From: Liolophura sinensis
Taxonomy: Eukaryota; Mollusca; Polyplacophora; Chitonida; Chitonidae
Assembly (NCBI RefSeq): GCF_032854445.1
Contig: NW_027017953.1
Location: forward strand, 188,501 to 252,500
Direction: 5' to 3'
Length of the DNA: 64,000 bases
Each line of letters opens with the position of its first letter. Positions within the stretch are counted from its first letter, which is position 1. This document shows, piece by piece, positions 1 through 12,150 of the stretch. Both the position numbers and the translations under genes were made by a program. The notes below the pieces were generated by a model, which saw only the letters and a program-made list of their open reading frames with translations, did not search any database and was not told the origin of the DNA.

Positions 1-2046
1 TCCACTCGTAATACTGACCACCATACCTGACAAAGTCTCCACCTATAATACTGATTACCATACCTGACAAAGCCTCCACCCATAATACTGAACACCATAC
101 CTGACAAATCCTCCACCCACAATACTAACCACCATACCTGACAAAGCCTCCACCCATAATACTGACCACCAAACCTGACAAAGCCTCCACCCACAATACT
201 GAACACCATACCTGACAAATCCTCCACCCACAATACTGACCACCATACCTGACAAAGCCTCCGCCCACAATACTGACCACCATACCTGACAAAGCCTCCA
301 CCCACAATACAGGCCACCATATCTGACAATGTCTCCACCCATAATACCAACCACCATACCTGACAAAGCCTCCACCCACAATACTGACCACCATACCTGA
401 CAAAGCCTCCACCCATACCGACCACCATACCTGACAAAACCTCCACCCACAATACTGACCACCATACCTGACAAAGCCTCCACCCATAACACAGACCACG
501 ATACCTGACAAAGTCTCCACCCATAATACTGACCACCATACCTGACAAGCCTCCGCCCATAATGCTGACCACCATATCTGACAAAGCCTCCACCGATAAT
601 ACTGTCCACCATACCTGACAAAGTCTACACCCATAATACTGACCACCATACCTGACAAAGCCTCCGCCCATAATGCTGACCACCATATCTGACAAAGCCT
701 CCACCCATAATACTGACCACCACACCTGAGAAAGCCTCCACCCACAATACTGACCTCCATACCTGACAAAGCCTCCACCCATAATACTGACCACGATACC
801 TGACAAAGTCTCCACCCACAATACTGACCACCACACCTGACAAAGCCTCCACCCACAATACTGACCTCCATACCTGACAAAGCCTCCACCCACAATACTG
901 ACCACCATACCTGACAAAGTCTCCACCCACAATACTGACCACCACACCTGACAAAGCCTCCACCCATAATACTGACCACCATACCTGACAAAGCCTCCAC
1001 CCACAATACTGACCTCCATACCTGACAAAGCCTCCACCCATAATACTGACCACGATACCTGACAAAGCCTCCACCCATACCGACCACCATACCTGACAAA
1101 ACCTCCGCCCATAATGCTGACCACCATACCTGACAAAGCCTCCACCCACAATACTGACCACCATACCTGACAAAGCCTCCTCCCATACCGACCACCATAC
1201 CTGACAAAATCTCCACCCACAATTCTGACCACCATACCTGGCAAAGCCTCCACCCATAACACAGACCACGATACCTGACAAAGCCTCCACCTGTAATTCT
1301 GACCTACATACCTTACAAAGCCTCCACCCAGAGTACTGACCACCATACCTGACGAAGCCTCCACCCATAATACTGACCACCATATCTGACAAAGCCTCCA
1401 CCCATAATACTGACCACCATACCTGACAAAGCCTCCACCCATAATACTGTCCACCATACCTGACAAAGCCTCCACCCATAATACTGTCCACCATACCTGA
1501 CAAAGCCTCCACCCATAATACTGACCACCATACCTGACAAAGCCTCCACCCATAATACTGTCCACCATACCTGACAAAGCCTCCACCCATAATACTGACC
1601 TCCATACCTGACAAAGCCTCCACCCATAATACTGACCACCATATCTGACAAAGCCTCCACCCATAATACTGACCACCATACCTGACAAAGCCTCCACCCA
1701 TAATACTGTCCACCATACCTGACAAAGCCTCCACCCATAATACTGACCTCCATACCTGACAAAGCCTCCACCCATAATACTGTCCACCATACCTGATAAA
1801 GCCTCCGCCCATAATGCTGACCACCATACCTGACGAAGCCTCCACCTGTAATTCTGACCTACATACCTTACAAAGCCTCCACCCAGAGTACTGACCACCA
1901 TACCTGACGAAGCCTCCACCCATAATACTGACCACCATACCTGAAGAAGCCTCCACCCAGAGTACTGACGAAGCCTCCACCCATAATACTGACCACCAGA
2001 CCTGACAAAGCCTCCACCCATAATACTGACCATCAGACCTGACAAA
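1..2046. repeat. 37-bp minisatellite in an AADAT intron
   Basis: About 55 copies of a 37-bp unit with core 'acctgacaaagcctccaccc'. Sites vary between copies (cataatactg/cacaatactg, gaccacc/gtccacc), and some units are shortened. The array runs off the left edge of the window and stops 40 bp before the aminotransferase exon acceptor, so it fills the end of the preceding intron. Long open frames on the - strand here come from the repeat and show no codon logic of their own. Confidence 0.95.
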
Positions 2047-2086
2047 GGCACGTGTCAATAAAGTGGCAACTTCTATTCCTTCCCAG

Positions 2087-2295
2087 GTTTAGCAGATTGG
2101 TCTGAGCCAACAGGTGGAATGTTTCTCTGGATCAAACTAGATGGTATTCCAGACACTTACAAACTGATTTTGGAGAAGGCCAGGGAGAAGGAGGTGTTGT
2201 TTGTGCCTGGGAGCATCTTTCTACCTGACTACACTTCACCCTCGTCCTACATGAGAGCTGCCTACTCACTGGCCACTCCTGAACAAATGGATGAG
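2087..2295 (+). CDS. AADAT: AADAT penultimate exon
   Basis: The acceptor is ttctattccttcccag ending at 2086, and the donor is GAG|gtaagc at 2296. The exon begins with the last two bases of a split codon (phase 1, probably G|GT, Gly) and ends in phase 0. It encodes the small-domain segment with the conserved GMFLW and YMRAAYS motifs. Reading straight through the donor extends the frame about 55 codons into intron repeats, which is not meaningful coding. Confidence 0.92.
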
Positions 2296-4506
2296 GTAAG
2301 CTTTTCCCTCATGGACAGCAATCTGTGGAAAGAAAGATTAGTCCCTGACCAGGAGATCATGTGCAGAACGAATGACTTTGAGGATTTACGTCAGTTATCT
2401 GGTATGATGATTACCTGGTGTGACAGTGTGATGGTTACCTGGTGTGATGGTTACCTTGTGTGACACTGTGATCATTACCTAGTGTGACAGTTACATGGTG
2501 TGATGGTGTAATGGGTATCTTGTGTGAGGATTAATTGATGTGACAGCTACCTGGTGTGACTGTTACCTGGTGTGTCGATTACCTAGTGTGACCTATACCT
2601 ATTGTGATGATGGGAGGGTTACATGGCGTGATAGCTGCCTGGTGTGACTGTTACCTGCTGTGTCGATTGCCTAGTGTGACATTTACGTACTGTGATGGTT
2701 ACATGGTGTGATGGTTCCCTGGTTTCTTACCGATTTCCTTTACTTATAAATCTGAATATATAAATATATGGAAGTGAAGTGGTTTGTCTGCAATTAGTGA
2801 AACTTGATTTGTTCATGTTGCTGTTATATATTTGGCTTTTTTAGAATAGCTAGGTGTGCATAGCATACTTCAAATCTAACTGCCAGAAAGCTCATGGACG
2901 ATGTCTGATTTGGATGGATCTGGACTTGTGTGTCCAAAAGGGAAAAATGTGTTTCTAAATCACGACATGCATACATGTATTTGATGTATTAACATATTGT
3001 TTGTCTCATGATGCCCTGAACTATGTAGGTCATCAAAAAGCTTGAACCAACATTTTATGTTAAAGACAAAATATTACCAGTTAAGGGGAGGTAACTTTGT
3101 GTTACGATATCATGCAGCAATACACTGAGCTTCATGTAGCTGCCCGGCTTGCCTTGCGTAGAATACAGTTATACATGCACCATATACAGGACCAACCACA
3201 TCAGTACGTCTATGTAAATATGCTGCTCTGTGGAAACAGCAGGCCTATGACAGTGCTTTTCATCCCCGCTCGGTCTATTGGAGCAGGAATTCTACGTCAC
3301 CACTTCTGATTCCCGCTCCGTCTGTTGGAACAGCAAGGCTATTGCCCCACTTTTCATCCCCGTGCCGTCTGTTGGAACTGCCTAGGGTCAACAGTGTAAT
3401 GATACAGTTGCACAGTCTAGGGTCTAGAGTGTAATGATACAGTCGCACTGCCTAGGGGAAACAGCTTAATGATACAGTTGCACTGCCCAGGGGAAACAGC
3501 TTAATGATACAGTTGCACTGCCTAGGGGAAACAGCTTAATGATACAGTTGCACTGCCTAGGGGAAACAGCTTAATGATACAGTCGCACTGCCTAGGGGAA
3601 ACAGCTTAATGATACAGTTGCATTGCCTAGGGGAATTTCTTGAAACAGTTGCACTGCCTAGGGGAAACATTTTGAAACAGTTGCACTGCCTGGGGGAAAC
3701 ATCTTGAAACAGTTATACTGCCTAGGGGAAACATCTTGAAACAGTTGCACTGCCTAGGGGAAACAACTAAATGATGAAATGCATACAGATGGATTCAGAT
3801 CAGGCAAATTTGGTGACACTGACATAGAAATTCATTACCTCAAGTGCTCACTTGTACATGTTGGCTGACATCTTGGTTATCTTTAATACAAAGCTGTAAG
3901 TATGACAAGCCACTTCGGTATTTATTCTCTGATTATGCACGAGTGGAAAAAAAACATACATACATGTACACACTAGTGTGTGCAATTCTTTTATGCATAT
4001 ATAAAATTCATTTACATTTGTACAAAAGAATTGTACATTCACCAAACAGCTGCCATAGCTGACTTAGTCTCAGCTCTTTACTCTCAGTGCAAAATGATAA
4101 CACTCGAGTCCAGCAGGTTGTGTATCTCTGTTATCAAGTGTTGCATGTTGGAATGTTTGTCACATATTGAAGTTTTTTGTCACCCCTTAAGCTGTTTACC
4201 TAAACAATTGGAATTCTTATCAACGCTCTGTCTCTGCAGTGCTTTAAATTTAAATTAGGAAATTTGTGTCATAGATGTACAAAGGCTTTTAAAAGAACCC
4301 TGCTGTAAAACTCTGCGAAAGTAAACAGGTGCATGCTTTATATGTATACACGCTGAGGAGTTTTAAGTGCATTGCACAGTATTTTTTCTTTCTGCAACCT
4401 CTCATTTTTCAATCGCCAGTTTTGATGGTTTCATCTTGAATTGTGTTGGCAGGGTTTCAGAAGACTGGCGCAGTTGATCAGGGAGGAGGTTTCATGCAGT
4501 GTGTGA
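2087..4506 (+). CDS. AADAT: Kynurenine/alpha-aminoadipate aminotransferase, 3' end (two terminal exons)
   Basis: Join 2087-2295 and 4453-4506. This is the C-terminal part of a fold-type I PLP-dependent aminotransferase. AADAT/KAT II transaminates kynurenine and 2-aminoadipate with 2-oxoglutarate, usually in mitochondria. The joined frame reads G-LADWSEPTGGMFLWIKL, later PGSIFLPDY, then YMRAAYSLATPEQMDE, and after splicing GFRRLAQLIREE before a stop. This matches the human KAT II C-terminus in order and spacing (LAEW..P..GMFLWIK, LPG..F, YLRASFS..SPEQMD..F..LAQLI). The Arg in YMRAAYS is the residue that binds the substrate carboxylate in this family. Upstream exons lie outside the window. The family assignment is firm; the choice of AADAT over close paralogues rests on motif recall only. 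Confidence 0.9.
2396..2720. repeat. Degenerate ~22-bp repeat in the AADAT intron
   Basis: Poorly conserved copies built around 'ggttacctggtgtgac' alternate with gtgatgg variants just downstream of the exon donor. No exon sequence is included. Confidence 0.7.
2721..3369. other. Unique intron sequence of AADAT
   Basis: AT-rich intron sequence. A near-duplicated phrase (catccccgctcggtctattggag / attcccgctccgtctgttgg / catccccgtgccgtctgttgg) occurs about three times between 3260 and 3375. No exon or RNA gene is recognised. Confidence 0.5.
3370..3767. repeat. 35-bp minisatellite in the AADAT intron
   Basis: About 11 copies with core 'gcactgcctaggggaaacag', followed by cttaatgatacagtt in the left copies and by cttgaaacagtt in the right copies. 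The array therefore has two subtypes arranged in blocks. Confidence 0.9.
3768..4452. other. Unique intron sequence before the last AADAT exon
   Basis: AT-rich intron sequence with no recognisable coding segment. It ends in the acceptor cttgaattgtgttggcag at 4452. The short open frames here are random. Confidence 0.5.
4453..4506 (+). CDS. AADAT: AADAT last exon
   Basis: The exon starts in phase 0 and encodes 17 residues (GFRRLAQLIREEVSCSV) and a TGA stop. LAQLI followed by a charged tail matches the human KAT II C-terminus (LAQLIKE). No canonical AATAAA was seen close downstream, so the transcript end is not placed. Part of the exon's coding end recurs about 115 bp downstream (see 4474-4690). 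Confidence 0.88.
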   Translation, partial: GFRRLAQLIREEVSCSV

Positions 4507-4690
4507 CGAGGAAGCTAGACCATGACGTTGTACTTTCTAGGACCGGTTACCCTCAGGAACGTCATTACAGTATAATCAGCTGACTGACTGATCAGGGAGG
4601 AAGTTTGCAGAGGAAATGTCGGTTACCTTCAGGAACGTCCTTACAGTATAATTAGCCAAATGACAGCTGATTCTGATCAAGGATGAGATG
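4474..4690. repeat. Low-copy duplication including the end of the AADAT coding exon
   Basis: The coding phrase gatcagggaggaggttt (about 4476) recurs as gatcagggaggaagttt (about 4590), and a weaker trace, gatcaaggatgagat, follows near 4675. The phrase 'ttaccctcaggaacgtc' followed by ttacagtataat recurs with a period of about 77 bp (4546 and 4623). Only two to three copies are present. Confidence 0.7.
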
Positions 4691-4762
4691 TGATAAGGAA
4701 GTGGAAAACCCAGCTGAATGGCCTGAAATGAATGCTTGCAGTTTGCAGTTTGATGAGTCCAT

Positions 4763-5300
4763 GCCACTAATGTGCTGCCGCCACTGAAGTATCATGTAGA
4801 AGACACCAGACATGACATCTCTTCCTATCAGATTATACTGACATTGTGCTAACCAGTCTTGTTTCCATGCACTAACCTCTCAGTGCTGAGCACCAAGCGA
4901 GGTAATAAGTACCATTTTTAAAGTCTTTTGTATGACCTGCACCGGGTTTGATCCTGGGCCTCCCGACTTTGCCAGGTTTGATGCTGGGTCTCCTGACTTT
5001 GCCGGGTTTGATCCTGGGTCTCCCGACTTCGCCGGGTTTGATCCTGGGTGTCCTGACTTCGCCGGGTTTGATCCTGGGTCTCCTGACTTCGCCGGGTTTG
5101 ATCCTGGGTGTCCTGACTTCGCCGGGTTTGATCCTGGGTGTCCTGACTTTGCCGGGTTTGATCTTGGGTCTCCTGACTTCGCCGGGTTTGATCCTGGGTC
5201 TCCTGACTTTGCCGGGTTTGATCCTGGGTCTCTTGACTTCGCCGGGTTTGATCCTGGGTCTCCTGACTTCGAGGTAAATGCTCTAACCATTAGGCCACAG
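4763..5300 (-). mobile_element. tRNA-derived SINE, B-box region expanded
   Basis: On the - strand the head reads TGGCCTAATGG (A box, + positions 5287-5297), then TTAGAGCATTTACCTC, then GGATCAAACCC, which fits the pol III B-box consensus GGWTCRANNC. The body, ctcagcactgagaggttag, then an aaacaagactggttagc block, and 'agtataatctg' reappear at 59015-59155, which supports a dispersed family. Inside this copy the 30-bp segment carrying the B box is repeated about 11 times (4948-5275). The 3' end is estimated near 4763. Confidence 0.75.
4948..5275. repeat. 30-bp minisatellite made of SINE B-box segments
   Basis: About 11 copies with core 'gggtttgatcctgggtctcc' then tgacttcgcc. The variants are tct/tgt and ttc/ttt. 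Because 30 is a multiple of three, the array is open in several frames on both strands; these frames are not genes. Confidence 0.95.
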
Positions 5301-5319
5301 AAGAGTTTGAATGACATTG

Positions 5320-5560
5320 AAGTATGCATCATCATGCCTGTCAGTCAAGATGAAGTAATCATCATGCATGTCAGTCAAGATGAAGTAATCATGCATGTCA
5401 GTGAAGATCGAGTAATAATCATGCCTGTCAGTCAAGATCAAGTAATAATCATGCTTGTCAGCCAAGATGAAGTAATCATGCATGTCAGTCAAGATCAAGT
5501 AATCATCATGCATGTCAGTCAAGATCAAGTAATAATCATGCATGTCAGTCAAGATGAAAT
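5320..5560. repeat. 30/33-bp minisatellite
   Basis: About 8 copies around 'catgtcagtcaagatgaagt' followed by aatcat or aataatcat. It directly abuts the upstream side of the SINE head. Confidence 0.92.
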
Positions 5561-5960
5561 GCTTGATGCATTAATTTCTCAAAATAAGCTAGTCACAATA
5601 GTCACAAAAATGTTCATTTCTAGACCAACTGATATGTGGTTGATTGACAGCAGTGCTCAGTTTGGGTATTTTGGCTGACTGGAGGATAAGTAGGGCAGCA
5701 CATACTGCACAGTGAACAAATACAGGTACATGTACACCTACATTCTGAGATTCACGTCCTCTCACCTTGCATGACGTTTCAAAACCACCCTGATCTATGC
5801 ATTATGTTCGCATATTGAATGAGTACCATTTTTTTGATTGGTTGATGGTTCCTTAAAATATCTGCTTTAAATTTGGCCCGAGTTTGACAAATTTTTTTTC
5901 CCGCAGATCAAATTCAAATTTTACATATTTAGCTTGAAATGTAAATGAATTACAGTCCGG
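5561..5960. other. Intergenic, nothing recognised
   Basis: AT-rich unique sequence between two arrays. There is no ORF with family similarity and no RNA gene. Confidence 0.5.
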
Positions 5961-5964
5961 TTAT

Positions 5965-6175
5965 TTTGAGATTAACTTCATGGGATGTTTTAGGATGAAC
6001 CCCTTGGCGTTGTTTTGGGATGAACCTCATGGGGTTGTTTTGGGATGAACCTCACGGTATGTTTTGGGATGAACCTCATGGGTTGTTTTGGGATGAACCT
6101 CACGGGGTGTTTTGGGATGAACCTCATGGGTTGTTAGGATGAACCTCACAGGCTTGTTTTAGGATGAACCTCACC
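5965..6175. repeat. ~25-bp minisatellite
   Basis: About 9 copies of 'gggatgaacctcatgggttg' joined by tttt, with cacggggtg and cacaggctt variants. Confidence 0.9.
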
Positions 6176-6930
6176 TTCAAACATATCAGGACGTGTTTTA
6201 TGGCGTCACATGTGGTAGTGTATGTCTGCTCACTGCTACTGGTACATGTATCTGTCTATAATATAGGCAAAGTGGTATTAAGCCATAATGTTTCTGCCAT
6301 ATAGCGGTACGTGTGCTTGATAGGGTCAATTGTAACTGACCACAAACTCTCATTTGTCCGACTGTAGCTTTAAGTCAGGAGGTATATTAGGTGTGGTTGT
6401 TTCCTCCAGACCCATCCCCGATAAATAAATATTATCATGTAGGCCCTTTTAATGAACTGTTATTTGTGAGTTCAACCTCCACATTGTCCCATTCACACGG
6501 GCGTTTATGAAAAAAATGTAACGAAAGCCAATGTGATCAGAATGGTTGTATTAAATCTGTTATGGGAGTAACAGGCTTTCAGAAATACAAGTGTTGGTTG
6601 GTTGGTAGCCATGGTAGTGGGGACGTCATGATTGCATGTAGCTGATGGAGAAGTCTTCTGTTGTCATCATACAGCACTGCTGAGATTTGATTTCATTGGA
6701 CAGAATTATTAATAGTTTGCTTTTTTCAATTTCATATGCAACCTGTGGTATTTAAATATATATGGTGGTTGATTTGAAAAGTATCAGTGTCCAGTTGTAT
6801 TCATTTTTAATCCGATCATGGTAATATTTAAATGATATGTTATAAAGAACCCAAATATTCTAGCTCAAAATGTCTCTGGCTTTTTCACATACATGTACTA
6901 TAGGGAGTAGGGATACAGCCACAATGTTAC
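6176..6930. other. Intergenic, nothing recognised
   Basis: Unique AT-rich sequence. No conserved reading frame was seen on either strand. Confidence 0.5.
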
Positions 6931-6934
6931 ACTG

Positions 6935-7480
6935 GATCCGAGACGATAATTGATGTATCAAAGATGATAACTTATGTATCTGGGATGATAACTGATGTAT
7001 CCGAGATGATAACTGATGTATCTGGGATGGTAATTGATGTATCTGAGATAATAACTGATGTATCCAAGATGATAACTGATGTATCTGGGATGATACTTGA
7101 TGTATCCGATATAACTGATGTATCCGAAATAACTGATGTAACTGGGATGATAATTGATGTATCCAAGATAACTAATGTATCGGAGATGATAATTGATGTA
7201 TCCAAGATGATAACTGATGTATCCAAGATGATAACTGATGTATCCAAGATGATAACTGATGTATCTGGGATGATAATTGATGTATCCGAGATAAATAATG
7301 TATCTGAGATGATAATTGATGTATCCAAGATGATAACTGATGTATCCAAGATGAAAACTGAGGTATCTGGGATGATAACTGATGTATCCAAGATGATAAC
7401 TGATGTATCCGAGATGATAACTGATGTATCTGGGATGATAATTGATGTATCCGAGATAACTGATGTATCTGAGGTGACAT
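6935..7480. repeat. 21-bp minisatellite
   Basis: About 25 copies of a 21-bp unit, with core 'gatgataactgatgtatcc' and aa/ga/tg at the last positions; some copies have lost gat. The unit equals seven codons, so long frames run on both strands. These are repeat-borne and are not called as genes. Confidence 0.95.
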
Positions 7481-7875
7481 TTTAACTGACAAAACAGTGT
7501 AATGATTAAATTCAGTTGAACACTGATTGTGCAGATATTGGTTATTTGAGTAAGTCACCAACAGGTCATAAATAAAATATACACATGGCTGAAATGTCTT
7601 ACAGTAAAGGCTATATTAAACTGAATTTGAAAGTTTTGTCAACTTTATCAGTGATGATCATGAGTTATCACAAAATGGTTGGTACATGTATTACAGGCCT
7701 GCAGAGCTGAATTGTGTGGGGTGAAGTTACAGTGTTTCATGAACAGGTCTTGGATCTGGAGCATTGAACTAAGCTATTAAGGGCCCGCGTTTCATTTCCA
7801 CTGAACTCCCTCATTTCTGGCAAGTTACTGACTAAATCTTCCATGTGTAATGCACAGATATAGGTCTACATGTAC
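7481..7875. other. Intergenic, nothing recognised
   Basis: Unique sequence between two arrays, without coding similarity or RNA features. Confidence 0.5.
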
Positions 7876-10800
7876 ATGTCACCAAGCACTTATTGTCATC
7901 AAGGCTGCATCACGCCGTGCCAATACAGTCGTCACCAAGCACTTACTGTCATCAAGGATGCATCACACCGTGCCAATACAACCGTCACCAAGCACTTATT
8001 GTCATCAAGGCTGCATCACGCCATGCCAATACAACCGTCACCAAGAACTTATTGTCATCAAGGCTGCATCACACCGTGTCAATACAACAGTCACCAAGCA
8101 CTTATTGTCATCAAGGCTGCATCACGCCGTGTCAATACAACCGTCACCAAGCACTTATTGTCATCAAGACTGCATCACGCCGTGCCAATACAACCATCAC
8201 CAAGCACTTATTGTCATCAAGGCTGCATCACGCCGTGCCAATACAACCATCACCAAGCACTTATTGTCATCAAGGCTGCATCATGCCGTGCCAATACAAC
8301 AGTCACCAAGCACTTATTGTCATCAAGACTGCATCACGCCGTGCCAATACAACCACCACCAAGCACTTATTGTCATCAAGGCTGCATCACGCCGTGTCAA
8401 TACAACCGTCACCAAGCACTTATTGTCATCAAGGCTGCATCATGCCGTGCCAATACAAGTCACCAAGCACTTATTGTCATCAAGGATGCATCACGCCGTG
8501 TCAATACAACAGTCACCAAGCACTTATTGTCATCAAGGCTGCATCACGCCGTGCCAATACAACCGTCACCAAGCACTTACTGTCATCAAGGCTGCATCAC
8601 GCCGTGTCAATACAACAGTCACCAAGCACTTATTGTCATCAAGGCTGCATCATGCCGTGCCAATACAACAGTCACCAAGCACTTATTGTCATCAAGGATG
8701 CATCACGCCGTGCCAATACAACCATCACCAAGAACTTATTGTCATCAAGGCTGCATCACGCCGTGCCAATACAACAGTCACCAAGCACTTATTGTCATCA
8801 AGGATGCATCATGCCGTGTCAATACAACAGTCACCAAGCACTTATTGTCATCAAGGCTGCATCACGCCGTGCCAATACAACCATCACCAAGAACTTATTG
8901 TCATCAAGGCTGCATCACGCCGTGTCAATACAACCGTCACCAAGCACTTATTGTCATCAAGGCTGCATCATGCCGTGCCAATACAACAGTCACCAAGCAC
9001 TTATTGTCATCAAGGATGCATCAAGCCGTGCCAATACAACCATCACCAAGAACTTATTGTCATCAAGGCTGCATCACACCGTGCCAATACAACAGTCACC
9101 AAGCACTTATTGTCATCAAGGATGCATCACGCCGTGTCAATACAAGTCACCAAGAACTTATTGTCATCAAGGCTGCATCACGCCGTGCCAATACAACAGT
9201 CACCAAGCACTTATTGTCATCAAGGATGCATCACGCCGTGTCAATACAAGTCACCAAGCACTTATTGTCATCAAGGCTGCATCACGCCGTGTCAATACAA
9301 CCATCACCAAGCACTTATTGTCATCAAGGATGCATCAAGCCGTGCCAATACAACCATCACCAAGAACTTATTGTCATCAAGGCTGCATCACACCGTGCCA
9401 ATACAACAGTCACCAAGCACTTATTGTCATCAAGGATGCATCACGCCGTGTCAATACAAGTCACCAAGAACTTATTGTCATCAAGGCTGCATCACGCCGT
9501 GCCAATACAACAGTCACCAAGCACTTATTGTCATCAAGGATGCATCACGCCGTGCCAATACAAGTCACCAAGCACTTATTGTCATCAAGGCTGCATCACG
9601 CCGTGTCAATACAAGTAACCAAGCACTTATTGTCATCAAGGATGCATCACGCCGTGTCAATACAAGTCACCAAGCGCTTATTGTCATCAAGGATGCATCA
9701 CACCATGTCAATACAACCATCACCAAGAACTTATTGTCATCAAGGCTGCATCACGCCGTGCCAATACAAGTCACCAAGCGCTTATTGTCATCAAGGATGC
9801 ATCATGCCGTGCCAATACAAGTCACCAAGCACTTATTGTCATCAAGGATGCATCACGCCGTGTCAATACAAGTCACCAAGCGCTTATTATCATCAAGGAT
9901 GCATCACGCCGTGTCAATACAACAGTCACCAAGCACTTATTGTCATCAAGGCTGCATCACGCCGTGCCAATACAACAGTTACCAAGCACTTATTGTCATC
10001 AAGGATGCATCACACCATGTCAATACAACCATCACCAAGAACTTATTGTCATCAAGGCTGCATCACGCCGTGCCAATACAAGTCACCAAGCGCTTATTGT
10101 CATCAAAGATGCATCATGCCGTGCCAATACAAGTCACCAAGCGCTTATTGTCATCAAGGCTGCATCACGCCGTGTCAATACAACCGTCACCAAGCACTTA
10201 TTGTCATCAAGGCTGCATCATGCCGTGCCAATACAACAGTCACCAAGCACTTATTGTCATCAAGGATGCATCAAGCCGTGCCAATACAACCATCACCAAG
10301 AACTTATTGTCATCAAGGCTGCATCACACCGTGCCAATACAACAGTCACCAAGCACTTATTGTCATCAAGGATGCATCACGCCGTGTCAATACAAGTCAC
10401 CAAGAACTTATTGTCATCAAGGCTGCATCACGCCGTGCCAATACAACAGTCACCAAGCACTTATTGTCATCAAGGATGCATCACGCCGTGTCAATACAAG
10501 TCACCAAGCACTTATTGTCATCAAGGCTGCATCACGCCGTGTCAATACAAGTCACCAAGCACTTATTGTCATCAAGGATGCATCACGCCGTGTCAATACA
10601 AGTCACCAAGCGCTTATTGTCATCAAGGATGCATCACACCATGTCAATACAACCATCACCAAGAACTTATTGTCATCAAGGCTGCATCACGCCGTGCCAA
10701 TACAAGTCACCAAGCGCTTATTGTCATCAAGGATGCATCATGCCGTGCCAATACAAGTCACCAAGCACTTATTGTCATCAAGGATGCATCACGCCGTGTC

Positions 10801-12150
10801 AATACAAGTCACCAAGCGCTTATTATCATCAAGGATGCATCACGCCGTGTCAATACAACAGTCACCAAGCACTTATTGTCATCAAGGCTGCATCACGCCG
10901 TGCCAATACAACAGTTACCAAGCACTTATTGTCATCAAGGATGCATCACACCATGTCAATACAACCATCACCAAGAACTTATTGTCATCAAGGCTGCATC
11001 ACGCCGTGCCAATACAAGTCACCAAGCGCTTATTGTCATCAAAGATGCATCATGCCGTGCCAATACAAGTCACCAAGCACTTATTGTCATCAAGGATGCA
11101 TCACGCCGTGTCAATACAAGTCACCAAGCGCTTATTGTCATCAAGGATGCATCACGCCGTGTCAATACAACCGTCACCAAGCACTTATTGTCATCAAGGC
11201 TGCATCACGCCGTGCCAATACAACCGTCACCAAGCACTTATTGTCATCAAGGATGCATCACGCCGTGTCAATACAAGTCACCAAGCGCTTATTGTCATCA
11301 AGGATGCATCATGCCGTGCCAATACAACCGTCACCAAGCACTTATTGTCATCAAGACTTCATCACGCCGTGCCAATACAAGTCACCAAGCACTTATTGTC
11401 ATCAAGGCTGCATCACGCCGTGTCAATACAACAGTCACCAAGCACTTATTGTCATCAAGGCTGCATCACGCCGTGCCAATACAACAGTCACCAAGCACTT
11501 ATTGTCATCAAGACTGCATCACGCCGTGCCAATACAAGTCACCAAGCACTTATTGTCATCAAGGCTGCATCACGCCGTGCCAATACAACAGTCACCAAGC
11601 ACTTATTGTCATCAAGGCTGCATCACGCCGTGCCAATACAACAGTCACCAAGCACTTATTGTCATCAAGGCTGCATCACGCCGTGTCAATACAACCGTCA
11701 CCAAGCACTTATTGTCATCAAGGCTGCATCATGCCGTGCCAATACAACCGTCACCAAGCACTTATTGTCATCAAGGCTGCATCATGCCGTGCCAATACAA
11801 CCATCACCAAGCGCTTATTGTCATCAAGACTGCATCACGCCGTGCCAATACAAGTCACCAAGCACTTATTGTCATCAAGGATGCATCACGCCGTGCCAAT
11901 ACAACCGTCACCAAGCACTTATTGTCATCAAGGATGCATCATGCCGTGCCAATACAACCGTCACCAAGAACTTATTGTCATCAAGACTTCATCACGCCGT
12001 GCCAATACAACAGTCACCAAGCACTTACTGTCATCAAGGCTGCATCATGCCGTGCCAATACAACCGTCACCAAGCACTTATTGTCATCAAGGCTGCATCA
12101 CGCCGTGCCAATACAACCGTCACCAAGCACTATTTGTCATTAAGGCTGCA
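7876..12150. repeat. 53/51-bp minisatellite, ~81 copies with higher-order structure
   Basis: The unit core is 'accaagcacttattgtcatc' then aaggctgcatcacgccgtg and ccaatacaa, ending ccg/cag/cca (53 bp) or g (51 bp). Variants (gctgc/gatgc, cacttatt/cgcttatt/aacttatt, gccaat/gtcaat) recur in the same order. The rare 'cgcttattatcatc' variant occurs at 9881 and 10817, giving a higher-order period of 936 bp. The unit has no stop in any + frame, so three overlapping frames of up to 1435 codons exist. They are frame-equivalent shadows of the repeat and not evidence of a protein. Confidence 0.95.

Noticed and set aside
55-2058. Gly/Trp/Tyr-rich frames on the - strand
   Set aside because: Translations of the 37-bp minisatellite in an AADAT intron; the periodicity is that of the repeat.
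5265-5300. A genuine tRNA gene
   Set aside because: A and B boxes are present, but there is no complete cloverleaf or acceptor stem; SINE body sequence follows.
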